Numbered from the stretch's first letter, positions 35,546-44,746 are shown. The stretch is 64,000 nt of DNA from an uncultured Bacteroidota bacterium (GCA_902620455.1 CACNIG010000006.1:1-64000); one strand, 5' to 3'. Notes: a model not told the origin generated them from the letters alone. Made by a program: numbers and translations.

Positions 35546-36160
35546 ATGCCATTTCTTAAAGAATTCATAATAAATCCAAACACAAAAATTAAGCTGTGGA
35601 AACTTAATTTAGGTGAACTTGATTATTATGAATTAGATGAGTATGATAATAATCTTTTAAAAGTAAAGAAAAATGAACTAGTTAGAGAACAATTTTTAGC
35701 GGTTAGAAAAATATTACAACTAGAGGACCCTAGTTACAAAATTAGATACGATGAGTCAGGTAAACCATACATCAATTCAGATTTAAATATATCTATATCA
35801 CATTCAAAATGTATGGCAGCAATAGTTTTTTCAGAGCATAATTTAGCAGGAATTGATATTGAACATAAACAAAACAAAATAATTAGGATTAAAAATAAGT
35901 TTTTAAACGATTCTGAAAAACTGGAAAATGAATATCAATACAATGTTGACAATTTAACAATGATGTGGACAGCCAAAGAATCAATCTATAAAGCACTCGG
36001 AATCAAAGGTGTTTCTTTATCTGATAATATTATAATAAAAAACATAAATAAAAGTAAAGGTCATGGATATTATATCAAAGGAAAAGAAAAATATAAATTC
36101 GATTTAAAGTTTTTTTCAATCGAAGAATATATACTTTGTTATGCTCAATCTAATAATTAA
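35546..36160 (+). CDS. 4'-phosphopantetheinyl transferase superfamily protein
   Basis: 204 residues. Sfp/AcpS-type motifs: ISISHSKCMAAIVFSEHNLAGIDIE (the GIDIE metal site after the SHS stretch) and MMWTAKESIYKALG (WxxKEAxxK). It transfers the 4'-phosphopantetheine arm of CoA to carrier proteins. It lacks a linked carrier protein or synthase in this window. It lies three bases before the PnuC-type gene, so it may be co-transcribed with the vitamin genes, an arrangement with no obvious mechanistic reason. Confidence 0.88.
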   Translation: MPFLKEFIINPNTKIKLWKLNLGELDYYELDEYDNNLLKVKKNELVREQFLAVRKILQLEDPSYKIRYDESGKPYINSDLNISISHSKCMAAIVFSEHNLAGIDIEHKQNKIIRIKNKFLNDSEKLENEYQYNVDNLTMMWTAKESIYKALGIKGVSLSDNIIIKNINKSKGHGYYIKGKEKYKFDLKFFSIEEYILCYAQSNN

Positions 36161-36162
36161 TC

Positions 36163-36792
36163 ATGAATGAAATAATTGATTTCCTTTTTTCTCAATACTC
36201 ATCATATTCTGAATCATTTATTTTTCTTGAAAGTTTTGCAGTTGGAATGAATATTCTTAGTGTTATTTATGCAAAACAAAATAATATTTTAGTATATCCA
36301 ACAGGTCTTATTGGAACTGGAATATTCGTCTTTATACTTTTTAATTTCTCTCTTTTAGGAGATATGATAATAAATGGATACTTTTTTTTCATGTCAATTT
36401 ATGGGTGGTATTATTGGTCAAGAAAAAAAGATGAAGTATTTATAAATAATGTTTCTAGACTTGAAAAAAAAGAATATTTACAATTAATCTATTTGGCTCT
36501 AGGAAGCCTCATCTTCATTTATTTTGTCTATGTACAATTTGATAAATGGAACAGTTGGACAGCATATATTGATAATATAACTACTGCAATTTTTTTTGTT
36601 GCAATGTGGTTAATGGCTAGAAGAAAAATTGAAAGTTGGATATTTTGGATTATTGGAGATTTGATTACAGTTCCACTTTATTTCTATAAAGGATTAACTA
36701 TTTCCTCACTCCAGTATATTATTTTTACAGTTTTAGCGATATTAGGCTACATATCATGGAAAAAGATATTACTCAAAACGAATCATCAATAA
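36163..36792 (+). CDS. PnuC-family vitamin precursor transporter, probably thiamine (PnuT)
   Basis: 209 residues with seven likely membrane segments. Family landmarks: ESFAVGMNILSVIYAKQNN, YPTGLIGTGIFVFILFNF, YFFFMSIYGWYYW and DNITTAIFFVAMWLMARRK then WIFWIIGDLITVPLYFYKG. PnuC transporters move nicotinamide riboside, and the PnuT branch moves thiamine, by facilitated diffusion trapped by a kinase. A NadR-like kinase overlaps its end and a TPP riboswitch with a TonB receptor follows, favouring thiamine. Confidence 0.88.
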   Translation: MNEIIDFLFSQYSSYSESFIFLESFAVGMNILSVIYAKQNNILVYPTGLIGTGIFVFILFNFSLLGDMIINGYFFFMSIYGWYYWSRKKDEVFINNVSRLEKKEYLQLIYLALGSLIFIYFVYVQFDKWNSWTAYIDNITTAIFFVAMWLMARRKIESWIFWIIGDLITVPLYFYKGLTISSLQYIIFTVLAILGYISWKKILLKTNHQ

Positions 36793-37316
36793 AGAAGGTT
36801 GTTATTTGTGGTCCTGAATCAACGGGCAAATCAACATTGACCCAAGAACTTGCTTCTTATTTTAAGACTAATTATGTAAGTGAATATGCAAGAGACTATC
36901 TTCAAAATAAATGGGATGATAAAAAAGAAGTATGTAATAAAGATGATCTAATAAAGATAGCATGGGGGCAAGTTGAAAGTGAAAATGCTAACATTTTTAA
37001 TTCCAACAAATTAATATTTTGTGATACGAATATTTTAACGACTATTGCATGGTCAAAAACTCATTATGATGGATTCTGTGATCCATGGCTTGTAAGACAA
37101 TCAAAATTATTAAAGTATGATTATTATTTAATTTTAAATGTTGATACTCCTTGGATAAAAGATGACCTTAGGGATAGACCACATGATAGATTAGAAATGT
37201 TTAAAGCGCATAAATTAGAGCTTGACATATTAAATGTTAGGTTTGATATAATAACTGGCCAAAACTTTAACAAAAGATTTAATACTGCTATTGATTTAAT
37301 AAATAAAAATCTTTAA
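36756..37316 (+). CDS. NadR-like P-loop kinase, probable vitamin-trapping kinase
   Basis: 186 residues. Walker A GPESTGKSTLTQEL at residues 19-32, YVSEYARDYLQNKW, FCDTNILTTIAWSKTHYDG and LRDRPHDRLEMFKAH. It resembles the ribosylnicotinamide kinase domain of NadR with no nucleotidyltransferase or HTH domain. It overlaps the PnuC-type gene by 37 bases, consistent with transport coupled to phosphorylation. Substrate could be nicotinamide riboside or thiamine; context favours thiamine, motif family favours nicotinamide riboside. Confidence 0.83.
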   Translation: MEKDITQNESSIKKVVICGPESTGKSTLTQELASYFKTNYVSEYARDYLQNKWDDKKEVCNKDDLIKIAWGQVESENANIFNSNKLIFCDTNILTTIAWSKTHYDGFCDPWLVRQSKLLKYDYYLILNVDTPWIKDDLRDRPHDRLEMFKAHKLELDILNVRFDIITGQNFNKRFNTAIDLINKNL

Positions 37317-37325
37317 TTTTGAAAT

Positions 37326-37397
37326 GAATTGGGGTGCTTATACTAAGCTGAGATCAAACCCATAGAACTTAGACAGGTAATACTGTGAAAGGAATTT
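37326..37397 (+). promoter_or_regulatory. TPP riboswitch (THI element)
   Basis: Conserved elements in order: GGGGTGC (37331-37337), GCTGAGA (37347-37353), an ACCC then AGAACTT (37364-37370), an ACAG/CTGT hairpin around GTAATA, and GTGAAAGGAA. P1 can form between GAATT (37326-37330) and AATTT (37393-37397), three bases before the receptor ATG at 37401. No terminator-like hairpin lies between aptamer and gene, so control is likely at translation initiation, closing the start region when thiamine pyrophosphate binds. Confidence 0.93.
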
Positions 37398-37400
37398 ATT

Positions 37401-39560
37401 ATGAAAAAATATATACTATTTGTACTTCTTGTTAGTACACCCATCTTAGCTCAAGATGTTAATAATTCAAAAAACCTTGACTCTCTTACTAGTACTTTTA
37501 ACTTAGAAGAAGTCACTGTTAGTGCAATAAAAGCAAAAAATGATACTCCTGTATCATTTGTAAACTTGTCCAAGGAAAATATTGAAAAAACTAATTTAGC
37601 TCAAGATATTCCAATTCTGCTCAAGAATACCCCCTCAGTTGTTACTCATTCAGACGCTGGTGCAGGGATTGGCTACTCATCTATTAGAATAAGAGGATCC
37701 GACCAAACTAGAGTTAATGTTACTATCAATGGAATCCCATATAATGACTCTGAATCGATGCAAGTTTATTGGGTTGACTTACCTGACTTTGCCTCGTCTA
37801 TTGAAAATATTCAAATTCAAAGAGGTGTTGGTACCTCAACTAATGGACCAGGTGCATTTGGTGGAAGTATAAATATTCAGACTAATTCAGCATCAGAAAA
37901 CCCTTTTTTTGAGATAAATAATACATTAGGAAGTTTTGGAACTGTAAAAAATTCGGTAGGATTCTCAACAGGTTTTATTGATAATTTTGAATTATCTGGG
38001 AGAGTTTCTAGAATTAAATCTGATGGTTACATTGATCGATCTGGCTCAAACCTACGCTCTTACTTTCTTCAAGGAGTGTACAGAGATGAAAATACTTTAA
38101 TAAAAGTCTTGAATTTTGCAGGTCATGAAATTACTGACCAGGCCTGGTATGGAGTTGATTCATCAACATTAGAAACAAATAGAAAATATAATATGGCTGG
38201 TGAATACTATGATGAGTTTGGCAATACATTATATTACGAAGACCAAGTAGATAATTACAAACAGAATCATCTTCAAATTCATTGGAATCAGATTTATCAA
38301 AATGGTTGGAATTCAAACTTTGGGATTCATTTCACAAATGGAAAAGGTTTTTTTGAGAACTATAACCTTGGATATGGATCATCAGATTACATTGACAGAA
38401 GATGGTTAGACAATGATTTTTATGGCATTTTATACAGTCTAAATAAAAAAACAGAGGACTTTAATGCAAATATTGGAGGCTCATTAAATAAATATAACGG
38501 TCTACACTATGGAGAGTATTTATGGTATGATCAAATAAATTCTAACGTTAATCAATATGATTTTAAAGAAAAGTTTTATGATGATTTTGGTGACAAAGGA
38601 GAGTTTAACATTTATGCAAAAATAGATTATTACATTACAGACAAACTAACACTTTATGGAGACTTACAATTTAGAAATATTAAATATGAGGCTGGTATTT
38701 CTGCTAATTCAACTTTAACTGGTTACATAGAAGATGGATTTGAAAATCTTGATAAGTCTTTTAATTTTTTCAATCCAAAATTTGGGCTATTCTATAATTT
38801 AAATGATAATAATAATCTTTTTTTCTCATTTGCTAGAGCTCATAGAGAGCCAACACGAACAGATTATGCAAATGGGAATCCAAATGAAGAAAAATTGGAT
38901 GATTTCGAATTAGGCTGGAAGTTAAATTCAAATAATTTGGCTTTATCTCTAAATGCATTTTATATGATTTATGAAGATCAGCTTGTATTAACTGGTCAAC
39001 GTGATATAAATGGGTATGAAATTAGAAGAAATATTGGTGAGTCATATAGAGTTGGAATAGAGTTTGATAGTAGTATCAAGCTAAATAACAAATTAAATAT
39101 TGAAACAAATTTCTCTCTTAGTGAAAATAGGAATAAGGATTTTTATTCAACATTTGATGGAAATCTGAAAAATTTTGGGAACACGGATTTAGCTTACTCA
39201 CCTAATTTAATTTTAAACAACATTCTAAACTTCAACCCAAATAAAAAAGTGTTAATTTCATTGCGATCAAAATATGTAAGTGAACAATTTTTTGCTCAAA
39301 CCAACTCACCAATCTCTAAACTAGAATCATTTTTTATAAATGATATAAATTTTGTTCATGATATAGATTTACCAAATATATCAGATGATATAAAGTTTAA
39401 AGTTTTGGTCAACAATTTATTTGATTATAAATACTCTGCATATGGTGGTTATTATTCATATGATATTCAAGAGGATAATCAAGTAAAAACCTATGAAGGG
39501 ACCTATTATTATCCACAATCTGGGATAAATATCCTTGTAGGCTTAGACGTTAAGTTTTAA
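37401..39560 (+). CDS. TonB-dependent receptor, thiamine uptake
   Basis: 719 residues. Signal peptide ending ILAQ; TonB box region LEEVTVSAIKAKND; plug domain with SIRIRGSDQTRVNVTINGIP, IENIQIQRGVGTST and GAFGGSINIQTN; then a 22-strand-type barrel with NNLFFSFARAHREPTR and NNLFDYKYSAYGGYYS, ending GINILVGLDVKF. The TPP riboswitch directly upstream and the PnuC/kinase pair before it indicate thiamine or its phosphates as substrate. A terminator follows 27 bases after the stop. Confidence 0.92.
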   Translation: MKKYILFVLLVSTPILAQDVNNSKNLDSLTSTFNLEEVTVSAIKAKNDTPVSFVNLSKENIEKTNLAQDIPILLKNTPSVVTHSDAGAGIGYSSIRIRGSDQTRVNVTINGIPYNDSESMQVYWVDLPDFASSIENIQIQRGVGTSTNGPGAFGGSINIQTNSASENPFFEINNTLGSFGTVKNSVGFSTGFIDNFELSGRVSRIKSDGYIDRSGSNLRSYFLQGVYRDENTLIKVLNFAGHEITDQAWYGVDSSTLETNRKYNMAGEYYDEFGNTLYYEDQVDNYKQNHLQIHWNQIYQNGWNSNFGIHFTNGKGFFENYNLGYGSSDYIDRRWLDNDFYGILYSLNKKTEDFNANIGGSLNKYNGLHYGEYLWYDQINSNVNQYDFKEKFYDDFGDKGEFNIYAKIDYYITDKLTLYGDLQFRNIKYEAGISANSTLTGYIEDGFENLDKSFNFFNPKFGLFYNLNDNNNLFFSFARAHREPTRTDYANGNPNEEKLDDFELGWKLNSNNLALSLNAFYMIYEDQLVLTGQRDINGYEIRRNIGESYRVGIEFDSSIKLNNKLNIETNFSLSENRNKDFYSTFDGNLKNFGNTDLAYSPNLILNNILNFNPNKKVLISLRSKYVSEQFFAQTNSPISKLESFFINDINFVHDIDLPNISDDIKFKVLVNNLFDYKYSAYGGYYSYDIQEDNQVKTYEGTYYYPQSGINILVGLDVKF

Positions 39561-39587
39561 TAAAATATTTTGTAAATTAGTTATAAT

Positions 39588-39613
39588 AATCCCCTAACAA
39601 AGGGGATTTTTTT
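39588..39613 (+). terminator. Rho-independent terminator after the thiamine receptor
   Basis: Perfect 8-base stem AATCCCCT/AGGGGATT around loop AACAA, followed by seven T. It ends the riboswitch-controlled transcript before greA. Confidence 0.93.
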
Positions 39614-39622
39614 GCATTGAAT

Positions 39623-40096
39623 ATGGGGAATATTTCATATTATACTGAAAAAGGCTTGAAGGAGCTAAGAGATAAATTAGCACAGCTTAAAGATGTGGAG
39701 AGACCTCGAGCATCCCAAGCAATTGCTGAGGCAAGAGATAAGGGAGATTTAAGTGAAAATGCAGAATATGATGCTGCAAAAGAGGCTCAAGGCATGCTTG
39801 AATTAGAGATTTCAAAACTTGAAGAAACGCTCTCAAATGCTAGAATTATTGACGAGTCTAAATTAGACTCTTCAAAAGTACTCGTTCATTCAATAGTAAA
39901 GATTAAAAACCTAACAAATTCAGCTGTTATGGAATATAAGCTCGTTGCACAAAGCGAGGCAAACCTTGCTCAAGGAAAAATATCTGTTGATTCTCCAATT
40001 GGTAAAGGACTTTTAGGTAAAAAGACAGGTGATTCTGTAGAGATAGAAATACCTAGCGGGAATGTTAAGTTTGAGATTCTAGAAATTTCAAGATAA
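39623..40096 (+). CDS. greA: Transcription elongation factor GreA
   Basis: 157 residues from ATG 39623, preferred over an in-frame TTG six bases before since homologues begin near YYTEKGLKELRDKL. The coiled-coil tip region SENAEYDAAKEAQGMLELEI carries the acidic residues that enter the RNA polymerase secondary channel. The C-terminal FKBP-like domain ends ISVDSPIGKGLLGKKTGDSV. It rescues backtracked polymerase by promoting transcript cleavage. The HIT gene starts at its stop. Confidence 0.95.
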   Translation: MGNISYYTEKGLKELRDKLAQLKDVERPRASQAIAEARDKGDLSENAEYDAAKEAQGMLELEISKLEETLSNARIIDESKLDSSKVLVHSIVKIKNLTNSAVMEYKLVAQSEANLAQGKISVDSPIGKGLLGKKTGDSVEIEIPSGNVKFEILEISR

Positions 40097-40485
40097 TGGC
40101 ATCAATTTTTTCAAAAATAATATCGGGTGAGATACCATCATTTAAAATCTACGAAGATGAAAACTTTCTTGCGTTTTTGGATATAAACCCAAACACTATA
40201 GGTCATACATTGTGTATACCCAAAAAAGAGGTAGATCAGATATTTGATTTGGATGATAAAACTTTGTCTGAACTTATTATTTTCTCCAAAAAAATTGCTA
40301 ACGCAATAAAAAAAGCTGTAGTTTGCGAAAGAGTTGGAATGAGTGTTATTGGACTAGAGGTTCCTCATGTACATGTTCATCTTATCCCAATTAATAATAT
40401 GAATGATATGTCTTTTGATTCTAAAATTAACATGACAGAGAATCAATTTATTGAAACTATGAACAAAATAAAATCTTATATATAA
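40096..40485 (+). CDS. HIT-family nucleotide hydrolase (HinT-like)
   Basis: 129 residues. It opens ASIFSKIISGEIPSFKIYED, has FLDINPNTIGHTLCIPKKEV and the histidine triad HVHVHLIPI near residue 93. HinT-type proteins hydrolyse AMP-lysine or nucleoside phosphoramidates. The gene overlaps greA and the DUF3127 gene by one base each, a conserved Bacteroidota triplet. Confidence 0.94.
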   Translation: MASIFSKIISGEIPSFKIYEDENFLAFLDINPNTIGHTLCIPKKEVDQIFDLDDKTLSELIIFSKKIANAIKKAVVCERVGMSVIGLEVPHVHVHLIPINNMNDMSFDSKINMTENQFIETMNKIKSYI

Positions 40486-40853
40486 TGGAATTACTTGGAA
40501 AAATAAAACTTATTGGAGATATAAAAACATATGGAGACAACGGTTTCCGAAAAAGAGAATTAGTCCTAACAACTGAGGATCAATACCCTCAACATATATT
40601 GATTGAATTTGTTCAAAATAATTGTGAACTTCTAGATAACTTCAATATAGGTCAAACTGTTAGAATAGGAATTAACATAAGAGGGAGAGAATGGGAAAGT
40701 CCTGATCAAGGAATAAAATATTTCAATTCCATTCAAGGATGGAGAATAGAGTCACTAGATGATCAAGTTATGGATTCAGCCCCTGCTGATCTGCCTATGG
40801 AACCTGATACAGATTCACCAAGTGATTTGACAGAGGATGATCTACCTTTTTAA
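40485..40853 (+). CDS. DUF3127 OB-fold protein with SSB-type acidic C-terminus
   Basis: 122 residues. The DUF3127 core occupies residues 1-95: ELLGKIKLIGDIKTYGDNGF, KRELVLTTEDQYPQHILIEF, GQTVRIGINIRGREWESPDQ and YFNSIQGWRIE, consistent with an SSB-like OB fold. A flexible acidic tail ends EDDLPF, identical in type to the C-terminal tip of single-stranded DNA-binding proteins. The family has no proven role. The tip suggests it docks proteins that bind SSB tails. Confidence 0.9.
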   Translation: MELLGKIKLIGDIKTYGDNGFRKRELVLTTEDQYPQHILIEFVQNNCELLDNFNIGQTVRIGINIRGREWESPDQGIKYFNSIQGWRIESLDDQVMDSAPADLPMEPDTDSPSDLTEDDLPF

Positions 40854-42683
40854 TTAATCAAGATTCACTAAACAGTCATTACAAGTTAATAATGCTTTTG
40901 GTTCTTGAATTCCTATTAAGGTTTCATATAGTTTTGCTATACCGTTGAGTGCTGAAAATACTTTAGTATCTCTAATAGACACATCAAAATTTTCAATTAA
41001 TTCTTCGAGAATTAATGCCTCAGGTGATGGTGATTCACTATAATACTTTATTTTATAATCTTCTAACTCTGATATTTTGGCTGCATACGTAATGGCATCA
41101 TTAATTCCACCAATCTCATCCACTAAACCAATTTCTTTAGCACTTTTTGCAATCCAGACTCTACCACCTGCAATATTTATTATGTCCTCATATGATTTAG
41201 ATCTTGACTCAGCTACAAAGTTGACAAATCGATCGTATACATCAGCACCCCAGCTTTCAAAAATTTTATCTAAATTATCATCAATGGCTTGAGTAGGATC
41301 CCATCCTGCGTACTTTGAGGTAAACACTCCATCAAAATTTACTCCAATGTAATCCATAGCATTTTCAAATGTTGGAATGGCAATTGCAACTCCAATGGAG
41401 CCAGTAATTGTTGTGGGTTCAGCAAAAATATAATCAGCTGGAGTTGAGATGTACACTCCTCCAGATGCTGCATAGTCCCCCATAGATACAATCACGTTTA
41501 TTCCTTTTCTTTTAGCAGCGATTAACTCATCTCTCATCATTTCACTGGCAATTACAGATCCACCAGGACTATTTACCCTGAAGACAATAGCTTTTGTATT
41601 TTCATCTTCATGAGCTGATCTTATTTGATTCACTATCCCATTAGCTCCAGCAACTCCTTGCATGATTTCTCCTTCCATGATTACTCCTTCAACAGTTATT
41701 ACAGCTATTTGATTATCACTATTAGAATAATCTTTACTTATTTGCTTTTTATAGTCATTATAAGAAATAGTTTTATAAGTTTCCGTTTCAGCTTCTTCAT
41801 CTAAACCAAATTCTTCAATCATATACTGACGAAATTCAGGAAATGATTTTGTACCATCAATAATATTTTTTTCTAAAGCATAGGCAATATTTCCAATTTC
41901 AGCCTCTCCAAAAAATCCGATGTATTCATCTGCAAAAGATTGCAAATCATTTATTTCAATACCACGCCCCTGCGCCATAAGGAATTTCATTTCATCCCAA
42001 ATTGGATTGAGCAGATCTTCTCTTTGCATCTTGTCATTTTCTGACATGTTAGTTCTTGTATTTGACTCAACTGCAGATTTGAAATCACCTTGGGAATAAT
42101 TGTGAAAATTGATTTTTAAATTTTCATAAAGCTCTTTTTGGTAGGCACGAACTCCTCCTATGCCTCTAATGCTTATACTCCCAACAGGATGTAGCCAGAT
42201 CTCAGATGCTTGAGAGGCCATGAGATAAGAAGTAGTAGACAAACGATCATTGAAAGCAATTACCCTTTTACCTGAATCACGAAGTGACTTCAACTCTTTT
42301 GCAATATTTATTGCTGTAGTTGGTCCAGCAAAGCTTGTGGATGAGAAATCAACAAGCACAGCAGGAACATCTTCATCTTGGCCTGCAGCTCTTATTAATT
42401 GAATAAGATCTCTTGTTTGAATTTGTTCAGTTGAGGATCCTGTAGCAATTTCAAGCAGAAAATCTGAACTAAACACTTCTTGGTCAACTACAGTTCCCAC
42501 AGGATCAATGAATAGTACTCTGCCACTTGGATCTTTAACTTCTGATTCTATAGATGTTATTGGCCCAAAAATTAATATTATAAAAAAAATCAAAACGATG
42601 GCTGTAGCTATATTAAGCATTATGATTCTAGCTTTTTCCAGAAAACTATTAAGCCAAGAGAAAATAGATTTAATTTGATTCAT
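40854..42683 (-). CDS. sppA: Signal peptide peptidase SppA, 67K type
   Basis: 609 residues with an N-terminal membrane anchor (IMLNIATAIVLIFFIILIF) and two tandem ClpP-like S49 domains, at about 50-300 and 320-560. The nucleophile Ser is in DYAASGGVYISTPADYIF of the second domain; the general-base Lys is expected in the first (DRLSTTSYLMASQASEI region). It degrades cleaved signal peptides in the membrane. Its stop abuts the DUF3127 stop in convergent orientation. Confidence 0.95.
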   Translation of the reverse strand: MNQIKSIFSWLNSFLEKARIIMLNIATAIVLIFFIILIFGPITSIESEVKDPSGRVLFIDPVGTVVDQEVFSSDFLLEIATGSSTEQIQTRDLIQLIRAAGQDEDVPAVLVDFSSTSFAGPTTAINIAKELKSLRDSGKRVIAFNDRLSTTSYLMASQASEIWLHPVGSISIRGIGGVRAYQKELYENLKINFHNYSQGDFKSAVESNTRTNMSENDKMQREDLLNPIWDEMKFLMAQGRGIEINDLQSFADEYIGFFGEAEIGNIAYALEKNIIDGTKSFPEFRQYMIEEFGLDEEAETETYKTISYNDYKKQISKDYSNSDNQIAVITVEGVIMEGEIMQGVAGANGIVNQIRSAHEDENTKAIVFRVNSPGGSVIASEMMRDELIAAKRKGINVIVSMGDYAASGGVYISTPADYIFAEPTTITGSIGVAIAIPTFENAMDYIGVNFDGVFTSKYAGWDPTQAIDDNLDKIFESWGADVYDRFVNFVAESRSKSYEDIINIAGGRVWIAKSAKEIGLVDEIGGINDAITYAAKISELEDYKIKYYSESPSPEALILEELIENFDVSIRDTKVFSALNGIAKLYETLIGIQEPKALLTCNDCLVNLD

Positions 42684-42742
42684 TATTTTTCAATAAAATT
42701 AGGAGAGTAGCATCATAAATGCAAGCTTCTATTAACAAACAA

Positions 42743-43561
42743 TTATATTCCCACTCTAGAAAAATCAGTTACTTCAACTGATTCAGAGAAACCTTTAATA
42801 TATTGTGAAATGCTTATTTTGCTGTCCTTTATGAATTGCTGATTAATAAGAGTGTTTTCTTTGAAAAACTTTTTAAGCTTGCCCTTAGCAATATTATCTA
42901 ACATTTCCTCAGGCTTACCCTCTTGTCTAAGCTGATCTTTAGCAATTTCAATTTCTTTAGCAATGATTTCCTGGCTAACTCCATTCTCATCTATAGCAAC
43001 TGGATTCATAGCAGCTATTTGCATAGATAAATCTTTACCAACATCACCAGCATTATCAAAGTTTTCTGAAAAACCAACAATTGATGCAATTTTGTTCCCG
43101 GCATGGATGTATGATCCTACAAAGCTTGCAGATATATGCTCAAAAGAACCTATTTCAATTTTTTCACCAATAATACCTGTTTGTTCTAACAGTTTTTCTG
43201 AAACCTTCATACCTTCAAAATCAGAGTCTAAGAAAGATTCTTTATCAGTAAAACCCAGGGCATGATCAGATAATCTTTGAGCCAATTGAACATAATCATC
43301 ATTTTTTGCAACAAAATCAGTTTCACAATTAAGAGAAATTATAATCCCAGATGTATTATCTGAATTAACTTTAGCTAACACAACACCTTCAGATGATTCT
43401 CTATCTGCCCTGTTCGCAGCAACTTTTTGCCCTTTCTTTCGAAGTACTTCTATTGCTTTGTCAAAGTCTCCACCGGATTCTTCAAGAGCTTTTTTACAGT
43501 CCATCATACCAGCTCCTGTAGCTTGTCTTAACTTATTTACATCAGATGCAGTTATTTTCAA
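42743..43561 (-). CDS. tsf: Elongation factor Ts
   Basis: 272 residues. N-terminal UBA-like domain KLRQATGAGMMDCKKALEES, then NCETDFVAKNDDYVQLA, AGNKIASIVGF and MQIAAMNPVAI. It recycles EF-Tu by exchanging GDP for GTP. Follows rpsB after 18 bases, the universal arrangement. Confidence 0.97.
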   Translation of the reverse strand: MKITASDVNKLRQATGAGMMDCKKALEESGGDFDKAIEVLRKKGQKVAANRADRESSEGVVLAKVNSDNTSGIIISLNCETDFVAKNDDYVQLAQRLSDHALGFTDKESFLDSDFEGMKVSEKLLEQTGIIGEKIEIGSFEHISASFVGSYIHAGNKIASIVGFSENFDNAGDVGKDLSMQIAAMNPVAIDENGVSQEIIAKEIEIAKDQLRQEGKPEEMLDNIAKGKLKKFFKENTLINQQFIKDSKISISQYIKGFSESVEVTDFSRVGI

Positions 43562-43579
43562 TTTGGTAAAATTTAGAGG

Positions 43580-44356
43580 TTATTCTTCTTCAGAAGCATC
43601 AGTATCATCGGCATTAGATATAGCCTCAGCTTCTTCTAGTTTCTTTTGTTCATCAATTTCTTTTTCCTTCTTTCTTTCTTCCAATGACTCTTTAATTGCA
43701 CTACATACTATGTCTAAGATTTTCTCTATGGATTTTGATGCGTCATCATTTGAAGGAATAATGAAGTCAACTTCATTAGGATCAGAATTTGTATCAACCA
43801 TAGCAAAAATTGGAATATTTAATTTTTGTGCTTCTTGAACAGATATTTTTTCATTTAATGTGTCTACAACAAAGATAGCACCTGGTAATCTTGTCATATC
43901 AGAGATTGAGCCAAGATTTTTCTCAAGCTTAGCTCTTTGTCTGTCAACTTGAAGTTTCTCTTTTTTGGATAAGGTCTCAAAAGTACCATCTGCTTTCATT
44001 CTGTCAATTGCATTCATTTTTTTGACAGCTTTCCTTATAGTAACAAAATTAGTAAGCATTCCACCAGGCCATCTTTCTGTTATGTATGGCATATTTACTG
44101 AATCAGCTTTTTCAGCTACAATATCTTTAGCTTGTTTTTTTGTAGCAACAAAAAGAATTTTTCTACCAGAAAGTACTATTTTTTTTATTGCGTTTACAGA
44201 TTCTTCGAGTTTTGCAGCAGTTTTGTATAAATTGATTATATGAATACCATTTCTCTCCATATAAATATAAGGTGCCATATTTGGGTTCCACTTTCTTGTT
44301 AAGTGACCAAAATGTACACCTGCGTCCAATAATTCTTTAACGTCTGTCTTAGCCAT
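43580..44356 (-). CDS. rpsB: 30S ribosomal protein S2
   Basis: 258 residues. LLDAGVHFGHLTRKWNPNMA, YIYMERNGIHIINLYKT, ATKKQAKDIV and ERWPGGMLTNF are S2 hallmarks; residues 220-258 form an acidic, Glu-rich tail common in this phylum. Third gene of rplM-rpsI-rpsB-tsf. Confidence 0.97.
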   Translation of the reverse strand: MAKTDVKELLDAGVHFGHLTRKWNPNMAPYIYMERNGIHIINLYKTAAKLEESVNAIKKIVLSGRKILFVATKKQAKDIVAEKADSVNMPYITERWPGGMLTNFVTIRKAVKKMNAIDRMKADGTFETLSKKEKLQVDRQRAKLEKNLGSISDMTRLPGAIFVVDTLNEKISVQEAQKLNIPIFAMVDTNSDPNEVDFIIPSNDDASKSIEKILDIVCSAIKESLEERKKEKEIDEQKKLEEAEAISNADDTDASEEE

Positions 44357-44359
44357 AAT

Positions 44360-44746
44360 TTATCTTTTTGAGAATTGGAATTTCTTTCTTGCTTTCTTTT
44401 GACCAAATTTCTTTCTCTCAACCATTCTAGGATCTCTAGTCATTAGGCCTTCTGATTTTAATATAGATTTAAATTCTTCATTGAATTCAACTAATGCTCT
44501 AGATATAGCAAGTCTTATTGCTTCAGCTTGTCCATTTATACCACCACCCTTTACACTAACTGATAAATCAAATTTATCTTTAGTTTCCGTTAAATTGAAT
44601 GGCTGAAGAATTTTATATTGTAATGCAGCTGTACTAAAAAAATCTGAGTAGTCTTTTTTGTTAACAGAGATATTACCCTTACCTTCTGACATATATACTC
44701 TAGCTACAGAGGTTTTTCTTCTTCCAATTTTGTGAATTACTTCCAT
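44360..44746 (-). CDS. rpsI: 30S ribosomal protein S9
   Basis: 128 residues: IGRRKTSVARVYM at the start, VSVKGGGINGQAEAIRLAIS in the middle, and a basic end KKFGQKKARKKFQFSKR whose terminal Lys-Arg reaches the P-site tRNA. Starts at the last base of the rplM stop. Confidence 0.97.
   Translation of the reverse strand: MEVIHKIGRRKTSVARVYMSEGKGNISVNKKDYSDFFSTAALQYKILQPFNLTETKDKFDLSVSVKGGGINGQAEAIRLAISRALVEFNEEFKSILKSEGLMTRDPRMVERKKFGQKKARKKFQFSKR

Noticed and set aside
36756-37316. Full-length NadR (HTH plus NMN adenylyltransferase plus kinase)
   Set aside because: Only the kinase domain with GPESTGKST is present; length 186 residues excludes the other domains.
42684-42742. Gap between sppA and tsf searched for terminator or RNA gene
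   Set aside because: No hairpin with T tract and no tRNA-like structure was seen.
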